Source: Zeus faber
Taxonomy: Eukaryota > Chordata > Actinopteri > Zeiformes > Zeidae
Length of the DNA stretch: 64,000 nt
Direction of reading: 5' to 3'
Assembly (NCBI GenBank): GCA_960531495.1
Contig: OY482864.1
Span: forward strand, 5,041,168 to 5,105,167
Positions 62,132 through 64,000 of this stretch are shown one piece after another. Both the position numbers and the translations under genes were made by a program. The notes beneath the pieces were generated by a model. It searched no databases. It saw nothing but the letters and a program-made list of their open reading frames with translations, and had not been told where the DNA came from. The first letter of the stretch is position 1, and each line of letters begins with the position of its first letter.

Positions 62132-63835
62132 CGGTACCTTGACTTACGACTGTAATTCGTTCTATACGAACGGTCGTATGTTAAAACAGTCGTATGTCGA
62201 AGCAATTTCTCCCATATGAATTATGAAATCATGAAGGGTGAAAATAAACAAAATACACAGCACAAACACAGTAAATATGAAAAAAACATGGATAAGCCAC
62301 GAACTACGTGCACACACAATGTAGGTCGCCCGCTGACTGACTGCTGACTGGCTGCCAACACGCCAACTGCAAATTTCCACTTCCAACTATATAGTATAGA
62401 GTTATAATATATACTGAAGTTATATACACATATTAAGTTATAATTTATGATATTTATCTTATCATCATTATTATATTATATCATTATTATTATCATCATT
62501 ATATAATATATTATATATTGGTATCAGTTTCATTCTATTCTATTTCTTGCTAGGATATTGTATTTAGTTTCCTGCAAGTATATTCTATTCTATTATATTT
62601 ATATTCTATTGTATTCCATTTCTTGCTGGTATATTGTTGTGGTGGATGGGGTGGCTTGAGCAGCCACACCTGATGCCCGTTGGTTGGGCGAAGGAGCATC
62701 AGGTTAAAAACCCCGTCACACACTCGGTCAGGGTGGGAGCCCTGTGTCATGACGTGTTCCTTCTGCTCCTGGCTAATTCCACCGAGCCTCCTCTCTACAA
62801 TAAACTGGTGGTAACAACCGCCTGTCGTCTGTGTCTCTGTGCTGAGGTCCCTGAACATGCCACTTGGGTGGCGTATGGTGGCGAATCTGCCACAATTGTA
62901 TTGTATTTATAGAATATAAATATTATATATATATATATATATAAATATAATAATAATATAATATATCCGGAGCTAGGATATCGCCCAGAGGTAAAACGCT
63001 ATTCGGGGAATAGGCAAAATTATTGTTAACAAAGAATAAAACAAGGTTTTTTTAACTAATTTCTTGCAGTGCACTATAACTTTTTATGCATTCTATGTAT
63101 TCTATTTTTTTACTTTATGTATTCTATGTCCTTTTATGTGTTTCTTTGCACATTACATTATACATTATTATTATCTCTGTCTTAATCCTTTCGATGTTTG
63201 AATTGCCTTGTTGTTGAAATGTGCGATACAAATAAACATGTCTTGCCTTGCCTATTTTATTACATTTCTTGCTTTTACATTCTATTTCATTTCCTGCTGA
63301 TATATGCTATTCCATTTTATTATATTTCCTCACTGGTATATTCTACTCTATTTCATTCTATTTCTTGCTGGTATATTCTATTTCTTACTTGCTGGTATAT
63401 TCTGTTCTAGTCTATTCGATGTACTGCCAGTTATATTCTATTATATTTATTTCTGGTATATTCTATTCTATATTATTCTATTTGTTGTGGGTATATTCTA
63501 TTTTATTTCTTACATTCTATTCTATGATATTTCTTGTGGGTATATTATATTCATTTTTTTCTATTGCTTCCTGTTATATTGTATTCTATTTCTTGCTGGG
63601 TATATTCTATTCCATTCTGTTCTATTTTTATTCTATACTGCTCTACCCCACTCGTTTCTACACAGCACTGTCCCATCTCGCTGCCTGTCCTCACCTCTGC
63701 GTAGCGCCTGCGTCTGGTCAGAGTGCAACACTTTGCCAGGGATCTGTTCCACAATGGTCAAGGCTCCGTCCCTGATGCTGTGACCCAGTGACACCCTGCT
63801 CAGATCCAGCACCATGTACTGGCTGTTGTAGGTAC
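58953..63835 (-). CDS. plbd1: Phospholipase B-like protein, last four exons (partial)
   Basis: Phospholipase B domain-containing protein, a lysosomal/secreted Ntn-hydrolase-fold enzyme thought to deacylate phospholipids. Minus-strand exons in order: 63695-63835, 60156-60341, 59349-59455, 58953-59129 (TGA at 58,953-58,955). Phases agree at every junction. Landmarks: [17 protein letters not shown] and [36 protein letters not shown] and [26 protein letters not shown] and [23 protein letters not shown] and [10 protein letters not shown]. These match PLBD1 rather than PLBD2 in my recollection of the family. The N-terminal half, with the autoprocessing Cys nucleophile, lies beyond the right edge. 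The neighbour gucy2c is also near PLBD1 in human, supporting orthology. No lesion was seen. Confidence 0.92.
59155..59206. repeat. (GT)n microsatellite
   Basis: About 50 bp of GT directly upstream (minus-strand sense) of the last plbd1 exon acceptor. Confidence 0.96.
59456..60155. other. plbd1 intron with dispersed repeat A
   Basis: Holds the minus-orientation copy of the repeat shared with 3,921 and 21,775 (about 59,715-59,970). The remainder is AT-rich without recognisable content. Confidence 0.6.
60661..60716. repeat. (TC)n microsatellite
   Basis: Nearly pure TC run of about 55 bp in the plbd1 intron. Confidence 0.96.
62081..62128. repeat. (TA)n microsatellite
   Basis: Pure TA run of about 48 bp. 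Confidence 0.96.
62638..62894 (+). mobile_element. Solo LTR with 5-bp target duplication
   Basis: The 257-bp segment starts TGTGG and ends CCACA. Identical ATTGT pentamers flank it (62,633-62,637 and 62,895-62,899). It contains AATAAA at 62,799-62,804 about 95 bases before its end and is GC-richer than its surroundings. These features fit a solo LTR left after recombination. The plus orientation is inferred from the AATAAA. Confidence 0.75.
63250..63650. repeat. Degenerate TATTCTATTTC minisatellite
   Basis: Variants of the unit TTGCTGGTATATTCTATTC recur through this interval, with related units also at 62,530-62,640 to the left of the solo LTR. Ile/Phe/Tyr-rich frames through it are artefacts. 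Confidence 0.8.
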
Positions 63836-64000
63836 CTGAGGAAAAAGCACCGAGGGGAAGCTGCTGCTTAATGAGGATGATGATGGGCAAAATGTTGTTT
63901 TCTATTTTTTTATGTCAGAATGAGACAACCACTGTGCTCACGAGGACTGTTCTTTTCTGTATAACTCCTCCATTCCAAAAAACAAATAAATAAAAGAGCA
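63836..64000. other. plbd1 intron at window edge
   Basis: Intronic sequence upstream (minus-strand sense) of the 63,695-63,835 exon; no further exon is visible before the edge. Confidence 0.6.

Larger units (their letters stand above)
60342..63694. other. plbd1 intron, 3.35 kb
   Basis: No exon recognised. It holds a hAT-like edge at 60,413 (CAGTGTTTCCCAATC), a TC tract (60,661-60,716), a TA tract (62,081-62,128), a solo LTR (62,638-62,894) and a degenerate TATTCTATT minisatellite (62,530-62,640 and 63,250-63,650). Confidence 0.6.

Noticed and set aside
63250..63783. Ile/Tyr/Phe-rich frame resembling a membrane protein
   Set aside because: It is a translation of the TATTCTATT minisatellite, and the real plbd1 exon overlaps on the opposite strand.

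Overview
The window is nuclear DNA from a vertebrate, almost certainly a ray-finned (teleost) fish. Three multi-exon genes with canonical GT/AG introns can be read. The rest is typical teleost repeat content: Tc1-like and hAT-like DNA transposons, an RTE-like LINE, tRNA-derived SINEs, a degenerate endogenous retrovirus (ERV) and many long (CA)n tracts. I cannot name the species. There are no operons, CRISPR arrays or prokaryotic features.

Layout. 1-2,290: intergenic, no gene recognised. 2,291-25,623 (+): a complete gene for the receptor guanylate cyclase C (gucy2c). It was assembled here from 27 exons whose phases all fit, giving 3,228 coding bases (1,075 codons plus stop), very close to the usual family length. 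Its intron 17 carries an ERV relic of about 6.4 kb in antisense orientation. 25,624-31,020: a repeat-rich stretch with a 152-bp tandem duplication and two CA tracts over 120 bp. 31,725-56,446 (-): a BTB/KCTD gene best matching kctd17, with five certain exons, a 15.7-kb first intron, a CpG-rich promoter and an unresolved 3' end. Its introns hold an RTE-like LINE, a Tc1-like element with both inverted repeats and TA target sites, a Harbinger-like element, a hAT-like element and a LINE reverse transcriptase fragment. 58,953-63,835 (-): the last four coding exons of a phospholipase B-like gene (plbd1). Its 5' part lies beyond the right edge.

Biology. gucy2c encodes the intestinal guanylin/uroguanylin receptor that makes cGMP. 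kctd17 is a BTB protein of the KCTD2/5/17 group, known as cullin-3 substrate adaptors. plbd1 is a lysosomal/secreted amidase-fold phospholipase B-like protein. They share no evident pathway. GUCY2C and PLBD1 are neighbours in human, so this is conserved synteny with kctd17 lying between them here.

I found no convincing new biological system. The items most worth a second look are structural: a perfect 28-bp inverted repeat at 48,002-48,088, several non-autonomous transposons with intact ends, two dispersed repeat families with three copies each, nested retroviral modules inside the ERV, a solo LTR with perfect target-site duplications, a G-rich/GT-rich non-B-DNA tract, in-frame alternative splice sites in gucy2c, and an unexplained open frame at 29,636-29,884 (-). 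All calls come from reading the sequence; no alignment or database search was run.
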